Shown piece by piece: positions 10,795-23,765 of a DNA stretch of 64,000 bases. Source of the stretch: Paratinospora sagittata. Its lineage: Eukaryota > Streptophyta > Magnoliopsida > Ranunculales > Menispermaceae. Below the pieces are notes generated by a model. That model was not told the origin of the DNA. It did no database searches and saw nothing but the letters and a program-made list of their open reading frames with translations. Within the stretch, counting starts at the first letter, position 1, and each line of letters begins with the position of its first letter. A program made the translations under genes and the position numbers. The stretch lies in contig CM069611.1 in the NCBI GenBank assembly GCA_035771175.1, positions 17,991,366 to 18,055,365 on the forward strand. Reading direction: 5' to 3'.

Positions 10795-13471
10795 CGTAGC
10801 ACCCGTACCTTTGAATGACGTCATTTTAACCCGTAGAGTACCCATATACGTATCTGTATATGTATGCATATATATATTGGATGCTCGACGCATATAGGTT
10901 CAAGTGTTTTTGCAATCTTTTATGTTATTTAGAGTGAGCGTGAAGTTTTGGAATGATCGAAGACTCGTTCGATGTCGAAACATGTCAAGAACGGGTGTTT
11001 TGGATAAGTGGAGCTCGCTCCATGGAGGACAAAATTTATGTCACCGATTACATTAATGGCATGATTTCCTAGATCCGTGGTGAAATTTTGTCAGCTTATT
11101 CTCCTCTGATAGATCTTCATTATGAACGGTGAAGATCTTGATCAGAGTTGTTTACTGTAAGATATAAGACTCCAAACATTTCTCAGATTTGCGAATTTTC
11201 TTGCGCAGTTTTGATCAAAAGGTTAGATCTCGCAATCTCACTGCTGGATTGAGCTGAAATTTTACCAAAAGGTTGGTATCTGAATCATAAAAAGTTTTAA
11301 CGATTAAGATGTTAAGTTGGTGAGTATTTTGCAAGAAATGGATTATCTAAGTGTAAGTAATTGCAACAGAAAATTTTATTTTTTGGCAGTTTTTCATGTG
11401 GGCCCAATTTTTTTCTATAAAAGCAACCACACTCTAATTTTTGGCACACCTGCTCATTTTTTACTTTTAAGAGAGGGAAAGGAGCTTGGAGAAGAGGAAA
11501 AGAAGGGGAGAGGAGAAAGGAGAGAGAAAAGCTAGGAGTTGGTGCATTTTTGCCCAAAATCCCTCCAAGGTATATCATTTGCTCTCATTTTTTTCATTTT
11601 ATCTCTTTCATGTGTGTTTGCAAGTTTTATTTTGACCTAGGGTTTGTAAGAATCCCGAATATGGTGGGTTCTTGACCTATGGTTTACATTTTTTAGCTAT
11701 TTTATACTTGTTTATGATGCTAGAGACTTCCTTAACCTAGAAAAACCCCTATTGATGTGTTCCACCCATGAATCCCGAAATTTGTAGAGGGTGTTGAAAG
11801 AACACATCTTGGAGTTAGGGTTTGCATGTCATGTATGTTTAGTTAGAGGCTATTGGTAACCTATTGAAGGTAAAACCCCCAATGTTTAGCAAGAAATTGG
11901 AGTGGTTATGTGTATTGATCTAAATCCTAGATTTTGGACTTAGGGGTTTGCATTGGATTTGCATGTGATGTATGATGAATAGATGGGTAAATGTGGATGT
12001 GTAGTGGTCCAATTTACTGATTTTAATAGCTGAAAACCCTAGGTATAGTGCAATTTTGGCCTACGCCATGTGAATTGGGAAATTGCAATGGATTTGAGAA
12101 TTTGCCCAAATTTGGAGATTTTGACCAAATTGACTTGCAATTAGTCTAATTAACCCTATTTATGATTGAATGTCATGTATTATAGTGGTTGGATCAACCT
12201 ATTACATTCAATTTGGGTTAAATGTGGGTTAATGTAGTATTAAATAGTTAAATTGAGCAATATGAAATTGGCTCATGTGTTAGACTATTTTAGAATCTTA
12301 ATTGGTTTTGGATTTGGGTTTATACATAGTTGTGTAGCATACTTTAAGGCTAATTTTCAGTATTGAAGGAACCATGTTATTTTAGGATTTTGTGGTTGAT
12401 CTATATAACCCAAATAGTCAATTGGAGGTTGTGGTGCTTGGGGTGATTGTGGCATCCAAGTACTTTTTGTGGAATTGAAATTTGGATTGGCTAAGTCTAG
12501 CCAATCAAGTTGTGAGTGTCTCTTTACTTTTGGATATTTATATGTTGCATTGTATTACGTAAATTGATTTGAATTGATATCTATAAGTGTTATGCATGTT
12601 TTAATATTCCATGAAATGAATTTGAGCATAGTATATAGGGTTAGCAATTTGGTTGGGTCTCCTAGTTGAGATTTCCCTTAGAAAATCTCGTAAGTCTACT
12701 AGTGATCCCCAATTGTGGACCTGGCAGAGGGTTTTATGGCTTGTGTATAGGTAGAATAGTTTAGGCTAGTCCTACGTGCTGAACGACCCCAAAAATTTTA
12801 CTAGAATAAGAGCATTGTTTGGTCAAATCGGGGGTTGTGTGCTGCGCACCAGGCCTTTGATCGCCCTTGCTCAGGAGGTGTTAGGATTGCATTGACATGT
12901 TTAGAAATGATATGCATTGTCTTTGTTATGACATGATGCATTATATTAGCATGTATGTAATCATTTTTCATCACCATGACACTTCAAATGTTTTTTATGA
13001 TCTTGCCATGTTTTTATTAATGCATGTATATTGCCACTTGTAAATGATATTCATTAAGCTTGTTGTATCTCATACCTCACCCTTTTCTTTCAGGTTCGGA
13101 TAGGAAAGGGAAAGAGAAGACTTGACTAAGGAGCACTCCCTTGGTTTTTGTTGATGTAGGTGTTGTACATTTTTGTATTTTGATATTATGTATATTATAA
13201 CACTTAGTATATGTATAATTAACACATAGATGGGGGTGTGTTGGGTTTGTATATTTTGTGGACTTATAGAATTTTATATTTAGTAAATTTGGAGATGTAA
13301 TATATATTTTTACTTTATTGTTATTGGTTTTGTTTAGATGGATGCTATATTAGGATTGTGTTTCATTTTAGATTCGTGTATATTAGGCTGACGGGACTTC
13401 GGGTGTACCGATGGAAGGTATACCTGGGGGTTCGGTGTCGGTCATGACGTCAAGTATAGTGGGTCATGACA
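10795..13471 (+). mobile_element. Solo LTR C, TSD AGACC
   Basis: It runs from CGTAGCACCCGTACC (TG decayed to CG) to GTCATGACA, with perfect 5-bp flanks AGACC at 10790-10794 and 13472-13476. TATA-like CTATAAAAGC lies at 11416, a 5' splice-site-like CCAAG/GTATAT at 11569/11570, and TTTCTTTCAG/GTTCGG at 13093/13094 followed by a purine tract. No internal region remains, so this is an LTR-LTR recombination product. Confidence 0.8.
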
Positions 13472-15359
13472 AGACCACTATTAAGCCTCAACCAGACTCC
13501 GGTAGGGTCTCATCTATAAATAGTACATCTCACACAAACAAATCACCTAATAATCCATCCAACAAAATTATATATATTTCACATCGATCAATATCTAACC
13601 CAAACAACATCTAACAATATTCATCTATTTGATTATACATGTGGGGTGTTATATACATATATTTACCAAAAAACAAATATCATAAATATGTGTATACAAC
13701 CATGTCTTCAACCTACATTCAAAACAAAACTCTTTTTCTTCTGGCAAGGCACACTTTCACTGAAAAGCTATTCTCTTGTCCTTATCTACAGCTAAAGGAC
13801 CTGAAAAATGGGAATAGGGTGAGCCAACGTGCTCAGTGAATAGAATTCAATATACCATCATTTACATATCTACATCACCATAAATGCTTGAGTATGTTAT
13901 GCCAATCAATATGCAAATATCAATATATAATCACATTCAATATACTATGCAATTCACATCCATATGCAACATAGCATTTCAGCCTCATTCGAGTTTTGTG
14001 ACCAGCTTTCCCAAGACTTATGTGATACATATAGTCAATAAGTACTAATTTTACACTTTCAAGTTACAATTCAATTTATTCAACACAATTCAGCCAGACG
14101 TACTAATGGACTAGTTCTTTGTACTATCCAGTACTGACCAATTAGTGTTCTAAAAAACAAATATAAACTATACTCTAATTCCAAGAATACATCTGTGGCG
14201 ACCCCGCACCCCAGACCACCAACCCCGCAGAGAATGGCTTGCGGAATGCCGAGGCAGGACACCCGACGTAGGCATCTCCAACCACTCCTCAACCCCCGTG
14301 AGGTGGTTGAGACCCTACGAGCCTTTCCCAAACAACGACATAATATAAACAGGTACTAAACAAAACTACCAACCGTATTAATCATCCAAGACAAGAGATA
14401 CTCTATAAAAATGAATCATAAATAAAATCGTCATAATCCCTACAGTACATCAAGATTGACATACACATAAAGTCCAAAACTAAGGGTACAAAAAAACTGT
14501 CATATGTCTACATGGTCTATCTAACAAGTCCCAACTCACCCATATTACAATGTGGTAAGTGTTATAACTATATAGTCCAAAATATAATACATCATAATTT
14601 AAAACACAGTTCAATCAAAATGCCTCTCAACTCACATCAAGGCCTTGAATTTTCTCGCCGGCAAGGCCCTCAAGATATGACTACTCCTTCGCCCTTATTC
14701 AGGACAGAAGGACCTGAAAGAGGAAAATGAGGGTGAGCCAACGGTGCCCAGTGAATAGAATTCAAATATGCTATCAATACTCATCAATAAATATCATGTA
14801 TGCATGTCAATGTGTAGCATGATTAAAAGCTCATAACATATAGATATCAAGCATTTATAATAAGTTCAATGCAAGTAAAAACTTATCAATTTGGATCCAC
14901 ATTTCACATGCAATGGGGTTACTAGTGCTCGTCTATTTCACCGTACCGTTCTCATCCCCAAATATTTCCTTTTTAAAACCCTCCTATGACAAGGTTAAGT
15001 CCCCATATTAGCCAGATAGATGGGCCCAACCTGTAACACCCCGTAATTTTAATTAAATATATACGTTGAAGTACGGGTATATCGAGATGTATAATACATG
15101 TATAAGTACATTTAAAGACATGTGTACATGTGTCAAATGAACTTGAAAATGTCAAAAGTGAGTTTGGAATGTGATTTTAAATAGAACTCGATTTACAACA
15201 CGTGTATGTCTCATGTGGATTGCGTGTATAGAAGAAGAGGAGGAATGAAGTAAGAAAAAAATAAAATAAAAATACATTACTGTTCATTTATGGATATTGT
15301 TCACCGAACAGTACCGTGTACAGTACTCATATGAAAAGAAGAAATATTCGTGACAATAT

Positions 15360-15371
15360 TGGTATCAGAGC
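15360..15371 (+). other. Primer binding site of element F
   Basis: TGGTATCAGAGC is the classic plant PBS complementary to the 3' end of initiator methionine tRNA, four bases after the 5' LTR. Confidence 0.9.
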
Positions 15372-15499
15372 CTAGATTTAAAATCCTTACAAAGATAAAA
15401 GCTTTAATGATATTATGATTGTTTGTATGGGTATACATATGGGTAGTCCTATGATGTTAAGCCGAATTTAATATGTTATCTTGACTGAGAATCATCTGC

Positions 15500-18400
15500 G
15501 ATGATGAATTCTAGATTTGGAAAAGAATAGTCAAGATTAACAATGGAAATTGCTGATCACGAAAGAATCAGAAGGTTGAAAGAAAAAGAACTGGATGTAA
15601 TCTAGTGAGAATAAGTTATATAACTTATATATGGCTAATAACTACCCAACAACAATGAAATGCACAGCTTATGAGCTTGTGGCAAAGTTGTAATGTGAGA
15701 AAAACATAGGCTTGAACCATTGATAGCTCCCTATTTGAGTGTCAATGGTGTGGGTACTTCTGTATAAACATATATAGTTGAGACTGAAGTCAAAATAAAA
15801 TAAATAGAATGTCTCAATAATAAGTCAGATGAAATGAAAAGATATGTGAAAGTTATGGAAACTTTCAGGAGAAGAGATTCTCCTATCTTAACTGGTAGTC
15901 TGATAGTAGACATAGTAAATAATTTGCTACTCTGAGTGGAGACCATCTTAGAGAATGATTAAGTCTCTGAAAATGATAAAGCAAGTTAGCTAAGTTTAAG
16001 CTAACTAATGATAAGAGATAATAGAAAAATGGGGTTAAGGACTCCTGAGATGATTAAGGCATGAGATTAATTAAAGAAGCTATTTTATAAGGGCTTCTAT
16101 CATCATGCTGAAATGATGTAAGGCATGAAAAAGTTTATCTTGTTAAAATGTAGTGACAAGCCTAACCATAAATACAAACATGAATTAAATAAACTGGTAT
16201 AGTTTATTTTTGGAATGATCACTATGGATACTCTGAGAATGACAAGGATCGAGAATAAATTTTGGGATCCTATACGGCAGGTTTGCTAGTTGTTGGGTTA
16301 TAAATATATACGCAGGTTGTGAGGCAGACTATAAATTTTGGGTCAGCCAAAGCTGCAGTGAAATTGTTAACCCCAGCAATAGTGAGATAGCTTGTACCGC
16401 CATTTGAAGCTGAGTCATCAACACCAGTGTTAGGTAAAAGGAGAACTAAGTAATGTAAGGAACTGTTGGGGCAAGAATATGAAATTCAAGATAAACGAAA
16501 CATTGAGTAAGGTTGAGATTTTGGCAGTATTAGTGACTCTAATTTTGTTAGTATCTAACCCAATAATAATGGGAAAAAGGGAAGTGATGTTAAAGAATTA
16601 TGAAAACCAAAAGTGGTTTCCATTGCTTGTGCAAGAGTCACAGACTGAGTAAATTGTATCTCGACCTGAAATTGTCTATTATCAATCTAAGAAAAAAAAC
16701 ACGGGATGTGTTAATCTCCAGTTAGTCGATATGGAATGCCCCATTATGTTTTATCAATGTGACTCCACCAGATTTTAGAGAAGAAATTAAAATAAATACA
16801 AGACCAGATCCAAATATTGATAACAGGTATGATCAACATTTTGTTATTGTGTATATTCTGATGTATTGTTGGATCTACCTGGTCCTTTATCTCTGGTAAT
16901 ATGGTAGGCAGATTGTATTATGTTCTGTTATAAGAATGCATCATATGCCTACAGGAGAAAGAATCTACCTTGATATGGTCAGCAAATAGTATGTGTAATA
17001 AATCTGAGGGTCATCAAGTGGAAATTTCTCATTTTGAATCTCACGTAATAAGGCAAGCAGTTGATTAAAATTCCTGTGGTGAGCTGATATATTGAAGTAT
17101 TCTCTGATGAAGTATTAAAATGGCTACCTGGACAGGAGATTGATAGCATATAAAACTGATGCTAGTATAACATGTATCTTCATTCCTTCATCTAAAGAAT
17201 ACCTGAGGAATTGTGAGAATTTAAGGTGTAGGTAAATGTGTTAATGAGCAAAAGATTTATTATCCTTGATATGCTACCTTGGAGAGCATTTGTGAGAAGA
17301 TGGAAAATAAGATATAGTAAAATATGTTTTTAAGTATGAAATATTGTTAACTGAGCATGATAACAATAAATAATGAATATCCTTTACCATGGATAGATGG
17401 TCGAAGTCCATTAACTACATGGAGCCAAAATTTCATTAAGATCAATTTGAGATCTAGGCACCATCAGGTAAGAATTCAAGAAAAGGATGTAATGCAAACT
17501 ATTTTAAGACAAGATATGGATATTATGAAATTTTGGTAACCTTGATTAATGTGTCAATCACGTTTATTGGATGATACAGTGGGTATATAAACCATATCTT
17601 GATTTTTACATAGTCTTTGATGATGATATGTGCATTTGTTCCAAGAAATAAGAGGAGCATGAATAGCTCCTCAGAATTAATTTGTAGTCACTGAGAGAGC
17701 ACCGATTGAGTGCCAAACTCGGTGAATGTGAGTTTTGATAATTAAGATGAGAATTTTTGAATCACATGACTAGTTTAAATAGTATATTTAAGGATGCTGG
17801 GCAGGTCAAAGTGATCATAGTACTGTTAAAATTGATTTTAATGATGGAAATCAGAAGTTCTCTGGTATTAGTCGTATGTTATAGAAAGTGCGTGGAAAGA
17901 TCCTTGAAGCTATCTGTTCCACTCACGAAACTAAACCAAATGAATGCTATAGAATGTGTGGACCGTTGTGCATGGGAAAACTTTCACTGTATTAAATGTT
18001 ATTACTATTTCTAGAACCTGGAAGTAATTGTGATTGATGAATATCACGTCTAGATCTAGGTTGTGCATTGATACAAAAGGATAGGTTAATTATTTGTGTC
18101 TCCAGATATTTGGTAGTGCACGAGAATAACTATCCTGAGAGTGACTACAAATTTGTTGGTAGTTATTTTGAATTAATGAGAGCATTGCCTAAGGTCACAT
18201 TATCTTCAGATTTTAAGAGTCTGAAGTAATTATTTGAACGGCAAGAAACTGAATATGAGGTAATAAATGTGGCAAGAATTCCCGAAGGATTTGATGTTAT
18301 ATCGAATTATTATCCTGGGAAAGGCCAATATGTTACTGAGGCATTGAGCAGAAAAGAGGCTGAAACTGGAGTAGTATCTATCAGTTAGCCATAAATGGAG

Positions 18401-19495
18401 AATGTTGTGAGTGAGAGTTACAGTTATGAGTGTACTCTCTATTACTCCATGTGTTGATATTTGTGCTCGAATGCATGTTCAGTTGATTAATACTCATATT
18501 CAAAGAGTAAAATTTATGATGAGACTAGTATAATATCAGTATGAAAGATTATGAAATTGATAATATGGATTGTGTTCAATGAAGATGGATTCAATTGGTA
18601 TCTTATGGGTTATGGGTAGATATGATACCATCTAGATGACCATTGATGGACTGATAAGTCTCTGTATTCTTCCAATGAACACCAGAATTCTATTGATAGA
18701 CTGAGCATATTGTATAAGTGTGAGATAAGGAGATTTGATGGGAGTACTCAGATATTTGTCATGTCGGATTAAGATCTGAAGATTGTGTCGAGATCTGATA
18801 TATGATGCAGACTCGATTTGGTACTCATCTCCTTCTCAGTGTGATATTGTATTCTCAGACTGGCTGACAGACTGAGAGAGTGAATTTGATGCTTGCGAGC
18901 ATGCTCGGGTCTGACATACTTGAATTTTGGTGGAAGTTGGAAAGAATATGTTACGTGTGTAAACTTATGTGTATCAACAGCTATTATAATAACATAATGA
19001 TGGCACTCTAATAATAAATCGTATAGATCTCCAACTTGTTGATTTGAAAGTGTGGAATTATTGTTATTGGTGCCACAGGATAATATTAAATACACAAGGT
19101 TGGTATATAGGCCTTGAAATGTATTGTGGTTGTCTCAGTTTTGCTAAGGGTCTTTCCACGGAAAGGCTAAATGAGAATTGGGATGAAAAGAAAGCTTGCA
19201 TCACGATTTGTTGGACCATTAGCGCTTCTTGATCGGTAGGTCCATTGGCTTACCGATTTGCTCTACTGTCACAGTTAATAGGTGTCCATAACATTTTCTA
19301 TATATTGATGTTGAGGAAATATCATTCGAATTCTATATATGTTATGAATATAACTCAACTCTGAGTTGGGGAGGATACCACGTATCAAGAAGAGCAAACA
19401 TGGGAGCGAAAATATAAAATGTGGGAGCAGTTTTCTGGGATTGAGTATCACTTGAGGAATAGTCCTTGATTCTAAATTTCGATGACGAAATTTCA
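15500..19495 (+). pseudogene. Decayed gag-pol of element F
   Basis: No frame is open for more than about 85 codons, but Ty3 landmarks appear in order. The start of reverse transcriptase is seen near 17090-17130 (LPGQEI) and 17365-17480 (NEYPLPWID, KINLRSRHHQVRI). The RT/RNase H connection lies near 17900 (PLTKLNQ), the end of RNase H at 18300-18360 (SNYYPGKGQ, EALSRKE), and the integrase core near 18850-18900 (TGxQTERVN, with the catalytic Glu). The GPY/F-like region is at 19195-19225 and a chromodomain-like tail (TWERE) at about 19400. The 15500-16500 part should be gag but is too decayed to show a zinc knuckle. Order and motifs fit a Tekay/Del-type chromovirus; the clade is inferred. Confidence 0.75.
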
Positions 19496-19510
19496 TAAGT
19501 TGGGGAGATT

Positions 19511-21787
19511 GTAACACCCCGTAATTTTAATTAAATATATACATTGAAGTACGCGTATATCGAGTGTATAATACACGTATAAGTACATTTAAAGCCATGT
19601 GTACATGTGTCAAATGAACTTGAAAATGTCAAAAGTGAGTTCGGAATGTGATTTTAAATAGAACTCGATTTACAACACGTGTATGTCTCATGTGGATTGC
19701 GTGTATAGAAGAAGATGAGGAATGAAGTAAGAAAAAAATAAAATAAAAATACATTACTGTTCATTTATGGGTACTGTACACCAAACAGTACTGTGAACAA
19801 TACTCATATGGAAAGAAGACAAAAAAAAATAAAAAAATAAAAAAAAAAGTCGCTGAGAAAAGAGAGAGAGAAAGAAGAACCGAGAGAAAGGGAAGAACGG
19901 GCAGAGAGAAGAAGGAGAAGAAGAAAAAGGGGAAACGCGGGATTCGCGCGAAATCAGGACTTGCGATAAGTGATTTTCACTCTATTTCTTCGCGAAATTA
20001 ATATCTAGATGTAATGATTCTCGCGGAGTAATTTTTACTGTGGGAGCCGTTTTACAGCATTTTCAAAAATTGGAGTTTTGACCCAACGTGAATGAAAATC
20101 CGCTAAGAAGGTTGGAAAACACTCCCTGGACTGTCGGCACCCCGAATATGTGGTTAGATTGAATTTATGTGTTCATTTGGAACTTTTATGGCTGTTGGAA
20201 GTTAGAGTGTAGATGGGAGACCATTCCCAATGAAACTCCAGTTTAAGGCTATAGAATGGTAGAATGGACTGTTGCGAGTCTATCGATGGTAAGTTCATGA
20301 TTTTTGGAGACCGTTTGACAATTTTAGTACAATTTACATGTTTCCAATGAATACTGACGATGTGAACAGTGATATAAATAGTACTATGATCATATCCAGT
20401 GAATAACATGGAATTAGAATCCAATGAAACTCCGGTTTGAGATCATAGAATCGTAGAGAACTGAATTCCGAACGTTTCGATGTTAAGAACATGATTTGTG
20501 GATATGACATATGTTTTCATATGTATTTTCATGGTGAAATAACCCCATCTTAGTTGCTGAACCAGCTAGAAAATTTGAGTATAGTCTTATTGTTTTGGTG
20601 AGTTGAAATGGTGATTCTCATGATAATCTATGGTTCATTTCAGTGTTTAAATTGAGAGCTCAAGTGCATAGATAAATACTCTTGAGGAAGCAATTATGAT
20701 GGACGTTTATTGTTGCTCGATATATTGGCTTAGAAACCCCGTGTAACCACTGTGAGTATAGTTTTCTTGATTTGGTTCTTGTATGGCATTGTACACATAT
20801 AAAATGTTTGATTGTATGCATGTTATATTTATATATAATGCATTGAGTTTTATAGATCATGCAAACTGATTTTAGCAATTGGAGTTTGTAATGATGTCAT
20901 TTCGTTAGGAATTAGACCCGGATGAGGTTTTGCGAGTCCTCATTGTCAGTAGGCCTGTCCTAACAAGGGTTGCGATCCTTGAAATGACTGTGAATTGGGT
21001 AATGAGAGGTTGTGGCTACCTTGTACGACCATACAAGGGTTGACAATATTATGTGGTATATAACGGTTGGGGTACGCTCGGTATGAGGTACCCATCACAT
21101 CCCGGGAGTACTAGACACTGCGGTGTGCTGTGTACTGGGGTGTGACAAAAAAACCTTATGTATGAATGAACATAAACTATATATTGTGTGCACGTATATT
21201 ATTTTGATGAATGGTGCATATGTGCTTTTGAAGTGTTTTAATTTAAACGATTTGATATGCCATATTTCCTAAAATGCATGCTATTGTCATGTCAAGAACT
21301 ATATTCACTGAGCTGTTGTTTGCTCACCCCATTTTCCTCACCATTCAGGTACAAAAGCAAAAGGAAAATGAAAACTTTGAGCGTAATCAACACGTGACTA
21401 GGACGTAGCATTGCTGATGTACGTATGTTTTAGAATAAGTAGTTACATGTTTTATATATTTTGATATATATATATCATTATCACACATCGTATATATGTA
21501 TTATCATCTAGATGGGATGTGTGGGCATATATATAGCTTAATATATTGGATGATGAAATGAAAATTTGATGTGTGAATATATTGGATTTGATTTGTGATA
21601 TATCAGGAAAAACAAAAGTGAAATGTCCATTTTATGGGGAGGTGTAGTCAAAATTTTTGGAAATTGTGGGAATTATTGTGAATGTTCGTTGAGGCTGACA
21701 GTGTATTGTATATTGTATATGGGTATGTACAGTGTATAGTACATTGTGTCGGTCATGACGTCAGCCTACGTCAGGGGCGTCGTGACA
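19511..21787 (+). mobile_element. 3' LTR of element F
   Basis: Complete LTR, TG..CA, 2277 bp. It holds AGAGAGAGA-rich leader DNA (19855-19935), a decayed 5' splice-site equivalent (GCGATAAGTG, 19964) and a 3' splice-site-like CCATTCAG/GTACAAAAGC at 21348/21349 preceded by CACTGAGCTGTT..GCTCACCCC. The distal end (21680-21787) is matched by the LTR entering at 63890. Confidence 0.9.
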
Positions 21788-23189
21788 CAACCAAAGCCAT
21801 AAGGTTTTCTCAAATCAATGCATCATTCAAAACATTAGGACACATTCATCCTTTCAACATACAATATATATAAGTGATATGATGACATAAAAGATATAAT
21901 CATAAATGAAGTCTACTCACAACCAAGCCTCGCGAGAGTATCTAACCACACACAGCCACCAAACCGAATCAACCCAATCAAGATCCGGAAACATTCATCA
22001 ATATCCTACCATACATCAATTTCTATGCTCAATCACGTAGACATTACATATGAACCCAAAATCAGCCCACATATAGACAATAGGCCTAAATCCCATCTAA
22101 TCCCTTCATTCAACTCAAATCACATGACTTATGCCTCTAATTCATAGTTCTCATTCATAAACCATTCTATTAATCAAAAATACTGATTTTCAATTCCTTA
22201 GGCATAAACATGTTCAAATTGGGCCATTTGATCACAAGTGGGCATAACCCATGATATGATCACAACCACCAAATCATTAGCATAATCAACCCTTATCATG
22301 CTTAATTAAACATAAGTTGCATCAATTCAATGATTCTAGGCCAAAAGCATCAAAAGCCCTAAAATATGAAATTTTCCATACTTAGGCCATATTGCCGATT
22401 TACACTAGGTCACCATGTTCAGCCACGTATATCACTGATTTTGCATCATGGGTTCATCAACAATGCCAACTAGGTCAACATAGTTGACATGTAAGCTATT
22501 TGGAAAGGTCTAAGTTCATATTCTAAATTTAGGTCTAATACAAGCAACCCTACCAATTCTTCATTTAATATTCTGTTCAGATGTATCAATCTACCAACAG
22601 AAATATTTAATCACAAAAGTAACCGTACAGATTGAAGAATGCTAAGACACAAACCTTCTGTCCAAAATTCAACTCAATCCAACGGTGGACCAAAATGATA
22701 AGCCCCTTTGATGAACATGTCTCTAATCAGACAATTTCTCCTTTCTTGCTGCACATACTCAACCTCAGATGACTATATCACACAACATATTTAACCCATA
22801 AACATCTCCACCGATCATAATGCAGCGAGATCCGTTGTAAAGAACATTACCAAATATCATATCCATCCTACGGTAGATTTTGGAGATCCATTAGTATGAT
22901 CTAAACTGCGCGAGAAATCCAGACTTTCCGACCAGCTTTGTTTGAGAAGTTATATCTCTCAGACGAAAACTCCAATCCAAATCTCCACCGACCAGAATGA
23001 ATAACCATAAGCTACGAACGTGTTGACAGAGTTTTAGCTCAATCTGACTATATATCCCCAAGATCCAGTTCTTTGATGAAAATGTTGCTGAGATTTTCCT
23101 CAAAGCAACTTCCTCTTTCTTTCTCTTCTTATTTCCTTTCTCTTCTTTTTTTTTCCTTTCTCTCTACTCATCTCACCCTCTAGGACTTC

Positions 23190-23765
23190 CTTGGAGAAGA
23201 AAAGTAGGGCATGGGACACTTTTCCTCTCTCATGGATCAACCTTGACATGTGTTGAAGAGGAGAAATGGGGCATGAGACATTTGTCCATTTTCATGCACC
23301 AACTTAACATGTATTGGAGAAGAGAAATGGGGCATGGGACACTTGTCCATTCTCATGCGCCAACTTGACATGTGTTGGTCTAACATGTGCTGGAGAGGAG
23401 AAATGGAGCATGTGACAATTGTCCATTTTCATGCACCAACTTGACATGTATTGGAGAAGAGAAATGGGGTATAGGACACTTGTCCATTCTCATGCACCAA
23501 CTTGATATGTGTTGGTCTCATGCGCCAACTTGACATGTGTTGGAGAAGAGAAATGGGGCATGGGACACTTGTCCATTTTCATGCACCAACTTGACATGTA
23601 TTGGAGAAGAGAAATGGGGCATAGGACACGTGTCCATTCTCATGCACCAACTTGACATGTGTTGGTCTCATGCACCAACTTGACATGTGTTGGAGAAAAG
23701 AAATGAGGCATGGGACACTTGTCCATTCTCATGCACCAACTTAACATGTGTTGGTCTCATACTAC
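23190..23765. repeat. Minisatellite with higher-order structure
   Basis: Monomers of about 61 bp (GAGAAATGGGGCATGGGACA, then CTTGTCCATT, then CATGCACCAACTTGACATGT) repeat at least seven times. An extra 28-bp piece ending ACATGTGTTGG recurs after every second monomer, giving a higher-order unit of about 150 bp seen roughly three times. It lies inside solo LTR E. Confidence 0.85.

Larger units (their letters stand above)
15032..21787 (+). mobile_element. Full-length Ty3/gypsy chromovirus-like element F, TSD CAACC
   Basis: TGTAACACCCCG..GTGACA ends are flanked by perfect CAACC duplications (15027-15031, 21788-21792). The 3' LTR is 19511-21787 (2277 bp). The 5' LTR is only 15032-15355 because about 1.95 kb is missing from its middle. 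PBS TGGTATCAGAGC (initiator Met tRNA type) is at 15360-15371 and a purine tract GTTGGGGAGAT precedes the 3' LTR. Internal genes are present but riddled with stops. By eye the 5' LTR differs from the 3' LTR at about 15 of 307 shared positions. Confidence 0.9.
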
